A stretch of 54,411 nt of DNA from a bacterium (GTDB taxonomy: Bacteria > Bacteroidota > Bacteroidia > Bacteroidales > Bacteroidaceae). The stretch's first letter is position 1. The number at the start of each line of letters is the position of its first letter. Shown here piece after piece: positions 7,709-16,253 of the stretch. The translations under genes were made by a program, and so were the position numbers. The stretch is taken from NCBI GenBank assembly GCA_004559785.1, contig SFXD01000002.1, positions 1-54,411 of the forward strand, written 5' to 3'. The notes beneath the pieces are model-generated. The model was not told the DNA's origin. It ran no database searches and saw only the letters and a program-made list of their open reading frames with translations.

Positions 7709-8773
7709 CTATAGCACGCCCTTGCTCGACGGTAGGTAGAAATGGGTTACGTCCCTCCTGACCGCCATCCTGATGCTACGGGCAAGTGCCTTGAAGATGC
7801 CCTCTATCTTGTGATGCTCGTTGTTGCCCTCGGCCTTGATGTTCAGGTTCATGAGTGCGGAGTCGGAGAGGCTCTTGAAGAAGTGAAGGAACATCTCGGT
7901 AGGCATCTCCCCTATCATCTCTCGGTGGAACTCGGCATCCCATACGAGCCATGGCCTACCGCCGAAGTCCAGTGCCACCTGGCACAGGCAGTCGTCCATC
8001 GGAAGGCAGAAGCCGTACCTCTCGATACCTCTCTTGTCTCCCAACGCCTTGCGCATGCATTCTCCCAGCACGATGGCTACGTCCTCGATGGTATGGTGCC
8101 TGTCGACGTGCAGGTCTCCGTTGCAGCGTACGTAGAGGTCTACCATGCCATGCTTGGCAATCTGCTCCAGCATGTGGTCGAAGAAGCCTATCCCGGTGGC
8201 GATGTCGGACTTGCCGTCACCGTCCAGGTTCAGCCTGACCTCTATGTCCGTTTCCTTCGTCTTGCGTACGACTGAGGCACGCCTCTCCCCGGCAAACAGG
8301 ATGGCAGTGGCCTTCTCCCAGTCCATGTCCTCTCCCAGTATGATGCTGCGGCACCCAAGGTTGTCTGCCAGTTGGGCATCGGTAGCCCTGTCGCCTATGA
8401 CCCACGAGGAAGCCAGGTCGTACTCGCCCGTCATGTACCGTCCGAGCATTCCCGTCCCCGGCTTGCGCGTGGGCAGGTTGTCCTCCGGGAAACTGCGGTC
8501 GATGTGGATGGCATCAAAGGTGACGCCCTCTCCTGCCAGTATGTCCAGCATCAGCCGGTGGGTGGGCAGGAAATCCTCCTCGGGGTAGCTGTCCGTTCCC
8601 AGGCCGTCCTGATTGCTGACCATCACGAACTCGAAGTCGGTGTGCTTCCTGAGGAAGGTGAGCGAACCTATCGCACCCGGCACGAAATGGAACTTCTCGA
8701 AGCTGTCAACCTGCTCGTCCTCAGGCTCGCGCAGGATGGTTCCGTCCCTGTCTATGAACAATGCTTTCTTCAT
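7709..8773 (-). CDS. hisB: Bifunctional histidinol-phosphatase / imidazoleglycerol-phosphate dehydratase
   Basis: Carries out steps 7 and 9 (dehydratase and phosphatase) of histidine synthesis. The 354-residue protein has an N-terminal HAD phosphatase domain (FIDRDGTIL at 5-13 with nucleophile and acid Asp residues) and a C-terminal dehydratase domain with the metal-binding histidine motifs VDRHHTIEDVAI and NEHHKIEGIFKAL. The start at 8773 forms an ATGA overlap with the hisC stop, so translation is coupled; an upstream in-frame ATG at 8794 is less likely. The fused form is well known in enterobacteria and Bacteroidetes. Confidence 0.96.
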   Translation of the reverse strand: MKKALFIDRDGTILREPEDEQVDSFEKFHFVPGAIGSLTFLRKHTDFEFVMVSNQDGLGTDSYPEEDFLPTHRLMLDILAGEGVTFDAIHIDRSFPEDNLPTRKPGTGMLGRYMTGEYDLASSWVIGDRATDAQLADNLGCRSIILGEDMDWEKATAILFAGERRASVVRKTKETDIEVRLNLDGDGKSDIATGIGFFDHMLEQIAKHGMVDLYVRCNGDLHVDRHHTIEDVAIVLGECMRKALGDKRGIERYGFCLPMDDCLCQVALDFGGRPWLVWDAEFHREMIGEMPTEMFLHFFKSLSDSALMNLNIKAEGNNEHHKIEGIFKALARSIRMAVRRDVTHFYLPSSKGVL

Positions 8774-9912
8774 GTCGTCTTCTTTTTCCTGCATTCCGAT
8801 TCATACTGGCGCAATGCAGCCAGCAACTCGTTGTTCTCCTCCTTAGTGCCAATCGTTATGCGAAGGCACCCCTCGCACATCTGCACCCTGTTGCGGTTGC
8901 GTACGATGATGCCCTTGTCCACGAGGTAAGAGTATATTGCGTCGGCATCCGTAACCTTGGCAAGAAAGAAATTGGCGGCGCTGGGGTACACCCTCTGGCA
9001 GATGGGCAGTTCCTCCATGGCAGGCAGCATGTGTTCGCGCTCCCTGCATATCTGCCTGACGCGCCCCTCGGTGGCCGTCGCCTCATCCAGCATCTCCAGG
9101 GCCTTCTGCTGCGTCAGCGTGTTCACGTTGTATGGGTATTTCACTTTGTTGAAAAGGTCTATTATCTGCCGGCTGGCAAACGCCATGCCCAGCCTTATTG
9201 CGGCACAGCCCCATGCCTTGCTGAAGGTGTTGAGGACAATCATGTTGGGGAAATGGTCGAGGAAGAGCCTTAGCGGGGGCAACTGCGAGAAGTCGCTGTA
9301 CGCCTCGTCCACCACCACGATGCCGTCGAACTCCTGCAGGATGCGTTCCACCTCCAGTCGGTCGAGGTCGTTGCCCGTCGGATTGTTTGGCGAGCATAGC
9401 CATATTACCTTGGTATAGGCATTCACGGCATCCAGCACCCTGCCGGCATCCAGTTGGTATCCATCGCCGAGTGTCACGGTGCGGTACCCGACGTCGTTCA
9501 CGTCAGCACATACCTTGTACATGCCGTACGTAGGGGCTATGGCTACCACGTTGTCTACGCCGGGCTCACAGAATATGCGATATACGAGGTCTATGGCCTC
9601 GTCGCTGCCGTTGCCAAGGAAGATGCGTTCCGTGGGCACCTGCTTAACCTTGGCAAGACTCTCCTTGAGTCTCTCCTGCAAGGGGTCGGGATACCTGTTG
9701 TATGGAGCGTTGTACGGACTTTCGTTGGCATCGAGGAATACGTGTGCCTCCCTGCCCTTGAACTCGTCCCTGGCACAGCTGTACGGGTCCAGTTTCCATA
9801 TATTGCCTCTTACCAGTTCGTGCAATTCCCTGGGCTTCACCACGCCTGTTCTCGCCTTGTCATAATCCCGGCTTGCCTTGTCCTGTCCTGCTGGCTTGTC
9901 GAAAACAACCAT
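8770..9912 (-). CDS. hisC: Histidinol-phosphate aminotransferase
   Basis: PLP enzyme converting imidazole acetol-phosphate to histidinol-phosphate. At 380 residues from the ATG at 9912 it carries about 26 extra N-terminal residues before the conserved LVRGNIWKLDPYS; a GTG near 9840 would give the more usual length. The PLP lysine is in TFSKAWG, and LDANESPYNAPYNRYPDP is the substrate-cofactor region. CSPNNPTGN and VVDEAYSDFS are also standard class II aminotransferase motifs. It lies 61 bases after hisD; that gap contains an AT palindrome. Confidence 0.94.
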   Translation of the reverse strand: MVVFDKPAGQDKASRDYDKARTGVVKPRELHELVRGNIWKLDPYSCARDEFKGREAHVFLDANESPYNAPYNRYPDPLQERLKESLAKVKQVPTERIFLGNGSDEAIDLVYRIFCEPGVDNVVAIAPTYGMYKVCADVNDVGYRTVTLGDGYQLDAGRVLDAVNAYTKVIWLCSPNNPTGNDLDRLEVERILQEFDGIVVVDEAYSDFSQLPPLRLFLDHFPNMIVLNTFSKAWGCAAIRLGMAFASRQIIDLFNKVKYPYNVNTLTQQKALEMLDEATATEGRVRQICREREHMLPAMEELPICQRVYPSAANFFLAKVTDADAIYSYLVDKGIIVRNRNRVQMCEGCLRITIGTKEENNELLAALRQYESECRKKKTT

Positions 9913-9973
9913 TGTCTATGAGTGTGTTGATACGTTATGAATGAATTATATATATTATATATAATGTGAGGCC

Positions 9974-11263
9974 TCATTGCTCGTCGAGCGACTGCACTCG
10001 CAGCGTCATGGCATTCCTGTGCGCCCGTAGCCCCTCCGCCTCGGCCATTGTCTCCACGGCCTTGCCTATGCTTCGTATTCCCGACGGGGTGATGTGCTGG
10101 AACGTTATCTTGCGCATGTAGCTGTCGATGTTCACTCCGCTGTAAGCCATGGCGTAGCCGTTGGTGGGCAGCGTATGGTTGGTGCCACTGGCATAGTCTC
10201 CTGCACTCTCGGGCGTGAGACTCCCGAGGAAGACGCTTCCTGCATTCACCACCCTGCCTGCCAGTCGCATATAGCCAGCCGACTCTATTATCAGGTGCTC
10301 GGGTGCATAGGCGTTGGTTATTTCCATCATGCCGTCCTCGTCCTTCACGAGGATTATCTTGCTGTTTTCCAAGGCTCTGGCTGCAATATCCTTTCGCGGC
10401 AAGGAAGCAAGCTGCCTCTCGATCTCCACCTGTACGCTCTCGGCGAGGCTCTCGCTAGTAGTAACGAGCATCACCTGGCTGTCCACCCCATGCTCTGCCT
10501 GGCTGAGGAGGTCAGCAGCCACGAAGGAGGGATTGGAAGTCTCGTCTGCCAGCACCTCGACCTCGCTCGGGCCTGCCGGCATGTCTATCGCCACGTCGTG
10601 GAGGCTGACATGCTGCTTGGCGCACATGACGTACTGGTTGCCGGGGCCGAATATCTTGTACACCTTGGGTACGGTAGCCGTGCCATACGCCATGGCCCCG
10701 ATAGCCTGCACCCCGCCTATCTTGAATATCCTGTCCACGCCTGCCACCCGTGCTGCATACAGTATGCATGGGTTTACCTTGCCTTCCGGCGAAGGAGGCG
10801 TGCACAACACAATCTGGCTGCATCCCGCTATACGTGCGGGTACGGCAAGCATGAGCACCGTGCTGAACAAGGGTGCCGTGCCGCCCGGTATGTACAGTCC
10901 CACCTTCTCTATTGGGACAGGCTTCTGCCAGCACTCCACGCCTTCGGTGACGCTTACGTGTACACCTTCTGACAACTGTGCTGCATGGAACTTGGAGATG
11001 TTGGCATGTGCTATGGCTATGGCTTGCCTCAGTTCCTCGCCTACCATTGCCTCGGCCTCGTCCATCTCCTTCTCTGTGACGGCAAGTGATTTCAGCCTTG
11101 CGTGGTCGAAACGCTCTTCGTATTCCGTAACTGCCTCGTCGCCCCTCTCCCTGACGTCCTTCAATACGGCGGCAACCGTAGCGTTCAGGTCCGTGGCGTC
11201 GTGCAGCGGCCGTTCCGTCAACCTTGCAATGTCCTGCCTGTCTGGGTATCTATATACTTTCAT
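9974..11263 (-). CDS. hisD: Histidinol dehydrogenase
   Basis: Zinc enzyme that oxidises histidinol to histidine in two NAD-dependent steps, the last of the pathway. Its 429 residues match the family length. Visible motifs are VPIEKVGLYIPGGTAPLFSTV, PAGPSEVEVLADE and the SQAEHG / PEHL segments that provide zinc ligands and the catalytic His. It is second in the operon, 31 bases after hisG. The his genes here are G-D-C-B; hisA, hisH, hisF and hisIE must be elsewhere. Confidence 0.97.
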   Translation of the reverse strand: MKVYRYPDRQDIARLTERPLHDATDLNATVAAVLKDVRERGDEAVTEYEERFDHARLKSLAVTEKEMDEAEAMVGEELRQAIAIAHANISKFHAAQLSEGVHVSVTEGVECWQKPVPIEKVGLYIPGGTAPLFSTVLMLAVPARIAGCSQIVLCTPPSPEGKVNPCILYAARVAGVDRIFKIGGVQAIGAMAYGTATVPKVYKIFGPGNQYVMCAKQHVSLHDVAIDMPAGPSEVEVLADETSNPSFVAADLLSQAEHGVDSQVMLVTTSESLAESVQVEIERQLASLPRKDIAARALENSKIILVKDEDGMMEITNAYAPEHLIIESAGYMRLAGRVVNAGSVFLGSLTPESAGDYASGTNHTLPTNGYAMAYSGVNIDSYMRKITFQHITPSGIRSIGKAVETMAEAEGLRAHRNAMTLRVQSLDEQ

Positions 11264-11294
11264 TGTCGTGTCAGTTTTGTCGTTGCCGTGAAGC

Positions 11295-12146
11295 TCAGAG
11301 TATCATCTTCTCTATCGGCACCACGAGGATGCCCTGTGCTCCGAGTTCCTTCAGCTGTCGGATAATCTGCCAGAAACGTTTCTCGTCTATCACGGTATGG
11401 ATGCTGCTCCATCCCTCGGTTGCCAGCGGCATCACCGTCGGGCTCTTGGCTCCTGGGAGCACCGAGACCACGTCGCCCACCTTGTCCGTGGGAACGTTCA
11501 TGAGCACGTACTTCTTGTCCTCGGCATTCTTCACGGCCTCAATGCGGAAGAGCAGTTCCTCCAGCACGGCACGCTTCTCCTCGTCCATGCCCTTGTTGCC
11601 TATTAGCAGTGCCTCGCTTTCCATCACCGTCTCCACCTCCGCGAGGTTGTTGCTCACGAGTGTCCCGCCACTGCTCACGATGTCGAATATGGCATCAGAC
11701 AGCCCAATGCCTGGGCTTATCTCCACGCTGCCCGTTATGACATGTATGTCGGAGGTGATGTGATTCTGCTGCATGAAGCGGCGCAGGATGCCCGGATATG
11801 AAGTGGCTATCTTCTTTCCCTCGAACCATTTCAGTCCCGTATACTTCACGGACTTGGGTATCGCCAGCGAGAGACGGCACTTGCTGAAGCCAAGCGGACG
11901 GATGACGTCTGCGTCCTCCATGCGCTCCTCGAACTCGTTCTTGCCCACGATGCCGAGGTCGGCCACGCCTGTTGCCACGCTCTGCGGTATGTCGTCGTCA
12001 CGCAGGAACAACACCTCGATAGGGAAATTCGTACTCTGCACCAGCAACGTCCTCTTGCTGCTCGGAATCCTGATGCCGGCCTCGGCAAGCAGGTTCATCG
12101 TATCCTCGTATAACCGTCCCTTGGACTGTATCGCTATTCTCAACAT
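11295..12146 (-). CDS. hisG: ATP phosphoribosyltransferase, long form
   Basis: First and committed step of histidine synthesis: ATP plus PRPP to phosphoribosyl-ATP. The 283-residue length and the C-terminal segment after about residue 210 (LMNVPTDKVGDVVSVLPG) mark the long form, which has an ACT-like regulatory domain for histidine feedback and does not need HisZ. The N-terminus MLRIAIQSKGRLYEDT and the PRPP loop ISSGGTL-like VSSGGTLVSNN are clear. It heads the hisGDCB operon behind a full consensus promoter with a leader of about 95 bases. Confidence 0.97.
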   Translation of the reverse strand: MLRIAIQSKGRLYEDTMNLLAEAGIRIPSSKRTLLVQSTNFPIEVLFLRDDDIPQSVATGVADLGIVGKNEFEERMEDADVIRPLGFSKCRLSLAIPKSVKYTGLKWFEGKKIATSYPGILRRFMQQNHITSDIHVITGSVEISPGIGLSDAIFDIVSSGGTLVSNNLAEVETVMESEALLIGNKGMDEEKRAVLEELLFRIEAVKNAEDKKYVLMNVPTDKVGDVVSVLPGAKSPTVMPLATEGWSSIHTVIDEKRFWQIIRQLKELGAQGILVVPIEKMIL

Positions 12147-12245
12147 TGCGTATTCTGTCTGTTTTCTGTTTTACAATCTATATTACCTAAGAAATGAAAC
12201 TGTCTATTCCCCGATGAACGACGGGCACAAATCCCATGGGGCGTG

Positions 12246-12277
12246 CAAAGTTACGAAACTTCACCTGCATTGGCAAA
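12246..12277 (-). promoter_or_regulatory. his operon promoter
   Basis: TTTG (12277-12274), 20 bases, TAACTTTG (12253-12246) on the minus strand: an exact consensus match. Start of transcription would be near 12240. The leader down to hisG holds a 16-codon frame (12237-12187) with one His codon and a weak CCCG/CGGG hairpin. Confidence 0.75.
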
Positions 12278-12287
12278 TGGTTTGCTC

Positions 12288-12312
12288 AAAAAAATACCCT
12301 TCCGCTCAAGGA
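12288..12312 (-). terminator. Weak candidate terminator of udk
   Basis: On the minus strand a short CCTT/AAGG stem overlapping the udk stop is followed, after three bases, by seven T residues. The stem is only 4-5 pairs, so the call is tentative. Confidence 0.3.
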
Positions 12313-12917
12313 TGCAACCTGTGGATGATGTACGAGCGCATGATTTCTATAGCCTTCCTGTTAGCTCCACCCATGGGTATCACAAGGTCGGCATAGCGTT
12401 TGGTAGGCTCGATGAAGTCCTCGTGCATTGGCTTCAGCACGTCCAGGTATCGGTCTATCACCATCTGCGGCGTCCTGCCCCTTTCGAGAGTGTCGCGCTG
12501 TATTACCCTTATCAGCCTCTCGTCCGGGTCGGCATCCACGAAGATCTTCAGGTCCATCAGTTCCCTCAGTTCCTTCTTCCACAACGCCATGATACCCTCG
12601 ATGATGATAACCTCGCACGGCTCTATGTGCACCGTCTCGGGCAGTCGGTTGCAGATGAGGTAGCTGTAGGTAGGTTGCTCGATTGGCTTGTGCTCTCGCA
12701 GGTCCTGTATCTGCCGGGTGAGCAGGTCCCAGTCGAAGGCATCGGGATGGTCGAAATTGATTTTCCTACGCTCCTCCATGCTGAGGTGCGTATTGTCGTT
12801 GTAGTACGAATCCTGGGGGATCAGAGCCACCTTGTCCGTAGGCAGAGCCTCAAGAATCTTCTTCACCACCGTGGTCTTGCCCGAACCAGTACCCCCTGCT
12901 ATACCTATTATATACAT
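12306..12917 (-). CDS. udk: Uridine kinase
   Basis: Phosphorylates uridine and cytidine in pyrimidine salvage. The 203-residue product has the P-loop GGTGSGKTT (9-17), the DSYYND segment, FDHPDAFDWDLL and the IIEGIMALW Walker-B region, all standard for Udk/phosphoribulokinase-like kinases. A TAACTTTG box lies at 12960-12953 on the same strand, 36 bases before the ATG, without a clear TTTG upstream. It is followed directly by the his promoter. Confidence 0.95.
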   Translation of the reverse strand: MYIIGIAGGTGSGKTTVVKKILEALPTDKVALIPQDSYYNDNTHLSMEERRKINFDHPDAFDWDLLTRQIQDLREHKPIEQPTYSYLICNRLPETVHIEPCEVIIIEGIMALWKKELRELMDLKIFVDADPDERLIRVIQRDTLERGRTPQMVIDRYLDVLKPMHEDFIEPTKRYADLVIPMGGANRKAIEIMRSYIIHRLHP

Positions 12918-12952
12918 TGCCTATTTGTATTGATATCATGTAGAATGTTATA

Positions 12953-12960
12953 CAAAGTTA
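12953..12960 (-). promoter_or_regulatory. udk promoter -7 box
   Basis: TAACTTTG on the minus strand, 36 bases before udk. No TTTG is found at the usual distance, so only the -7 element is supported. Confidence 0.45.
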
Positions 12961-13106
12961 AACATTTTCCTTTGATTTGCCGATATAATGAGAGAAAAAT
13001 ATTGCTGAAATGTTACAATTGGACATACAAAGGCATAATATTGGTATGGCTCTGTTGATATATATCAATAAAAGGGCAGATTTTACGTATTAGTAGAAGC
13101 AAAATT

Positions 13107-13136
13107 TTTGTGTTTTCAAAAATCGCCATACCTTTG
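13107..13136 (+). promoter_or_regulatory. Promoter of a candidate small RNA
   Basis: TTTG (13107-13110), 18 bases, TACCTTTG (13129-13136). The spacing is one base short of the usual 19-20. No protein frame starts downstream on this strand before a terminator at 13239-13270. Confidence 0.6.
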
Positions 13137-13142
13137 CATCAG

Positions 13143-13270
13143 AAAAAGGAAACATAGTGTTGTTAGTTTTAGTTTAAGGTTAAAGAAAGTTTTTAGGTTA
13201 ATTAGTTAAGGTAAAAGATTGTTACTTTAAAAGACGCGAGGTCTGCCGTGAGGTAGGCCTTTAGTTTTTC
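13143..13270 (+). ncRNA. Candidate small RNA of about 130 bases
   Basis: A promoter and a terminator bracket about 130 bases that contain no ATG-initiated frame. The body has imperfect direct repeats of a TTAAGGTTAAAG / TTAAGGTAAAAG type separated by T-rich spacers and closes with a GC-rich hairpin. It sits in the 504-base gap between udk and the DUF554 gene, both leftward, so it is not the leader of a neighbour. The family is not recognised. From about 13271 to 13421 nothing else is seen. Confidence 0.55.
13239..13270 (+). terminator. Rho-independent terminator of the candidate small RNA
   Basis: A nine-pair stem with two G-U pairs (13239-13247 with 13252-13260) closed by a GTGA tetraloop is followed by TTAGTTTTTC. 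The same GTGA loop closes the hairpin after rpsP. Confidence 0.7.
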
Positions 13271-13421
13271 TTGTGGTTGAGGGAGAGTGGGTCGGCGGAT
13301 TTCAGGAAGTGGCTTGGGGCGATTTGTGGGGACAGAGGGAGATGTACGAAACCACAAGCTCCATGTGCGCTTTTTTAGCTTTTTGAGCGTGTGCGTTTTG
13401 AGCGTGGATGAACGATACGGG

Positions 13422-14120
13422 TTATATGCAAGCCTTCAGGATATAATAGGCTACCGGCACCAACAGGCTTGGCAGTAGGTTGATTGTCTTGCAGTCCTTG
13501 ATTCCAAGTATCGACAATCCGGACGAGACGATGAGGACGCCTCCTACGATGCTGATTTCGTTCCTCAAGCCTTCGGGCATTGCAGCCTCGAAGATATATG
13601 CAAGCAGATAGAACATGCCTTGCCAGCAAAACAATACGGGGGCCGCCAATATCATGATCCATCCGTAGGAGGCCGCCAGTATGGCAGAGGTCACCAGGTC
13701 GAGGGTGGCGTTGGTGTAGAGGTACGAGTTGGCAGGCTCCGATATGCTCCAGCCATGTGACGGGGACATATACGACAGCAACGGCCCTACGATGCTGAAC
13801 GTGCCTATGCAGTATAGCAGCAAGCCGGTAGACAGTCCGTTGACGGACTCCTTCTTGTTGCCGGAAAGCCTTTCCACTCGTTCGGCCAGCCTTAGCCTGG
13901 TGCCTATTACGCCTCCCAGGGTAAGGCTCAGGATGAACAGGACGGGGAAGTCGCTCTTGCCAATGTTAGACAACGTGGCATTGCTGCCCAGGAGCAGGCA
14001 GCACAGCCCCAGCGCATTGAACATCGAGGTCTTGTACCTCTCGCCTATCCCGGTTCTCACCATGGCTCCGAATGCGGTGCCAACTATCAGCGTCCCTGTA
14101 TTTACTATGGTACCTAACAT
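13422..14120 (-). CDS. DUF554 family membrane protein
   Basis: A 232-residue integral membrane protein of the DUF554 (YdfK-like) family, a possible transporter of unknown substrate. The N-terminus MLGTIVNTGTLIVGTAFG and the conserved GSNATLSNI, TLGGVIGTRLRLAERVE and IVGPLLSYMSPSHGW-like segments are typical. About six or seven membrane helices are visible across 1-25, 35-55, 60-80, 100-125, 140-190 and the C-terminus. The gene appears monocistronic; a TAACTTTA sequence about 30 bases upstream is a near match to a -7 box. Confidence 0.85.
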   Translation of the reverse strand: MLGTIVNTGTLIVGTAFGAMVRTGIGERYKTSMFNALGLCCLLLGSNATLSNIGKSDFPVLFILSLTLGGVIGTRLRLAERVERLSGNKKESVNGLSTGLLLYCIGTFSIVGPLLSYMSPSHGWSISEPANSYLYTNATLDLVTSAILAASYGWIMILAAPVLFCWQGMFYLLAYIFEAAMPEGLRNEISIVGGVLIVSSGLSILGIKDCKTINLLPSLLVPVAYYILKACI

Positions 14121-14259
14121 ACTAAAGGGGTGTACACGTTAAAAAATTTGCCGGCGTAAAGTTATGTACATTTTGCGTCTTTGTCACACTTCTCGGCCTG
14201 GAAATATTGCTTATGCGCGCATAATTGCACTGGGAGCGGCACGACGAGGGCCAGAAATG

Positions 14260-15948
14260 CTACTTGTTTTCTTGTGCGCACTTTTCCGCCTGTACCACGT
14301 TGATGACGTAGTCGCCTACCTTCTCGCACTCTGCTATGAAGTCGTTGTAGAACGTGCCAAGCCTATAGCTGTACTTCCCGGAGTTGACAGCCTTGAGGTT
14401 CTCCTCCCTGCATGCGTACCTGAGGTCGTTGATCTGCTCCTCGGTTTTGTAGCAGGGCGTCAGGTCTATGTTGTCGTGGTGCTCCTCCGTGATGATGAAA
14501 TACATCTGCGACAGGGCCTTGTCCGTAAGGTCTATCATCCTCTTGATGTCTGCCATCTGCAAATCCGTAAAGGCGGACTCCTCCAGCTTGCGCTTTCTCG
14601 ACAGTGTCCTGGCAAGATGGTACATAGAGTCGCCGATGGACTCCAGTTCGTCTACTTCCCTCAGCATCTGTGTGATATGGTTCTTCGAGAACGATGATAG
14701 CCTGCCCTCGCTCACTTGCCTAAGGTAGTTGGCAATCTCGTTCTCCATATTATCGGTAATCTGCTCGTAGTGTTCGATGCGCTTCAGCATCTTCTCGAAC
14801 TCGGTGTCCTTCTCTGTCGTAAGTGCGGCATATACCATGCCAAGCATCTTGTGGCAGCGTTCCGCCATTACGCCCACCTCGTTGCGTGCCTGGAAGATAG
14901 ACAGCTCTGCCGTGGAGAGCAGTCCGCCGGAGATGTACCTCAGTCCGTGTTCCTCCTGCTCGTCCCGGGACGGAAGCAGCTTGCAGACGAATTGTTCAAT
15001 CTGCTTTACGAAGCCTATGAGCAAGAGGGTGTTGAATATGTTGAACGCCGTGTGGAAAGTAGACAGCTTGAACAGGTTGTTGCCCCCTGCCATCAGGACA
15101 TTGTCAACGAACCAACTGACGGCATTGCAGAACGGATAGAACATGGTCAGCACGACGATAACGCCAAACACGTTGAAGAACATGTGGGCGAGCGCAGCCC
15201 TTCGTGCCTGGGTGTTGCCCGTGAGGGAGGCTATGAAGGCCGTAATCGTAGTGCCTATGTTCTGGCCCATTGCCAACGCCGCTGCCTGTTCGAGCCCGAA
15301 GCCCGGAATCTGCATGTCGAAGAGCATGAGGGTAATTGCCATGGTGGCGGCGGATGCCTGTACGAGCATGGTAACAAGCGCGCCTACTACGACGAACAGT
15401 ATTACCGTGAGGAAACCTCCGCCCGCCACGTCGGCAAGCATGGTGGCCACCAGTTGGCCTATGTTGAGTTCGGAGGCTGAGGTTTGCAGGTAGTTCAGGC
15501 CCATGAATAGGAACGCAAAACCAAAAATGAATTCCCCGACGGACTTGCGCTTGGATATGCTGCTGAAGATAAGGGGGATGCCGACGGCAAGCAAGGGAAG
15601 CGCCAAGGCTACGATATTCACCTTGAAGCCTATGGCGGATATTATCCAGGCCGTAACCGTGGTGCCTACGTTGGCTCCCATGATTACGCCTATTGCCTGC
15701 TGCAGCGACATCAATCCTGCGTTTACGAAGGACACCACCATGACCGTGGTTGCCGAGGACGACTGTATGAGGGCTGTGACGGCTATGCCTGTCACCACTC
15801 CCATGAAGCGGTTCTTGGTCATGGCTGCAAGGATATTCCGCAACCTTTCACCTGCAAACTTCTCCAATCCCTCGCTCATGGTCTTCATGCCGTAGAGGAA
15901 AAGCCCAAGTGAGCCCAACAGGGACAGGATATTGACGATTGTATTCAT
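14260..15948 (-). CDS. Na/phosphate cotransporter with C-terminal PhoU-like domain
   Basis: A 562-residue inner-membrane protein. The first 330 residues hold two inverted Na/Pi-cotransport repeats with the QSSSATT signature (TALIQSSSATTVMVVSF near 60, then VQASAATMAITL near 200), typical of the NptA/YjbB-like family. The last 220 residues form a helical PhoU-like domain, probably a cytoplasmic regulatory part. It moves phosphate with sodium; direction and physiological role differ among members. Upstream are three 11-base direct repeats resembling a Pho box overlapping the -7 element, which fits control by phosphate starvation. Confidence 0.93.
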   Translation of the reverse strand: MNTIVNILSLLGSLGLFLYGMKTMSEGLEKFAGERLRNILAAMTKNRFMGVVTGIAVTALIQSSSATTVMVVSFVNAGLMSLQQAIGVIMGANVGTTVTAWIISAIGFKVNIVALALPLLAVGIPLIFSSISKRKSVGEFIFGFAFLFMGLNYLQTSASELNIGQLVATMLADVAGGGFLTVILFVVVGALVTMLVQASAATMAITLMLFDMQIPGFGLEQAAALAMGQNIGTTITAFIASLTGNTQARRAALAHMFFNVFGVIVVLTMFYPFCNAVSWFVDNVLMAGGNNLFKLSTFHTAFNIFNTLLLIGFVKQIEQFVCKLLPSRDEQEEHGLRYISGGLLSTAELSIFQARNEVGVMAERCHKMLGMVYAALTTEKDTEFEKMLKRIEHYEQITDNMENEIANYLRQVSEGRLSSFSKNHITQMLREVDELESIGDSMYHLARTLSRKRKLEESAFTDLQMADIKRMIDLTDKALSQMYFIITEEHHDNIDLTPCYKTEEQINDLRYACREENLKAVNSGKYSYRLGTFYNDFIAECEKVGDYVINVVQAEKCAQENK

Positions 15949-16035
15949 GCTTACATTATTTATTATATGATTAATGACCTTGTTTCACGATATTTGCAAA
16001 TGCCCGACCTCACTTTCCTTGCGCAAATCACGTGG

Positions 16036-16071
16036 CAAAAGTATTGCAAATATGTTACAAATATGTTACAG
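16036..16071 (-). promoter_or_regulatory. Candidate Pho box and promoter of the Na/phosphate cotransporter
   Basis: Read on the minus strand, CTGTAACATAT (16071-16061), TTGTAACATAT (16060-16050) and TTGCAATACTT (16049-16039) are consecutive 11-base direct repeats, the last running into the -7 box TACTTTTG (16043-16036). PhoB sites elsewhere are 11-base direct repeats of CTGTCAT plus AT-rich bases that replace the -35 element. No TTTG -33 box is present here. The other part of the 15949-16253 gap shows only the promoter of the next gene. Confidence 0.5.
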
Positions 16072-16237
16072 GATGGTAAATTGTGTGGAAATTGCCCACA
16101 ATTTTTACTTTAAGGATGTGTGCAATACTCCCAGGGGACGCTGGCAAGCTAACATGCGATGGGGCGATGAATAAAAATATTGGGGTGTGTAGATACGAAT
16201 TTAAAGTAAAGTAAAGCCCATTTTCAGTTTTTTTCTT

Positions 16238-16245
16238 TACCTTTG
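16238..16245 (+). promoter_or_regulatory. -7 box giving a near-leaderless mRNA
   Basis: TACCTTTG ends only 8 bases before the ATG of the FAH-family gene, so transcription would start within a few bases of the start codon. The -33 region is a T-rich tract without an exact TTTG. Confidence 0.55.
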
Positions 16246-16253
16246 TCTGCGAA

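Noticed and set aside
9940..9970. AT-rich palindrome between hisD and hisC as a promoter or terminator
   Set aside because: It lacks a TAnnTTTG box and has no GC stem; it looks like simple AT sequence of the kind found in other gaps here.
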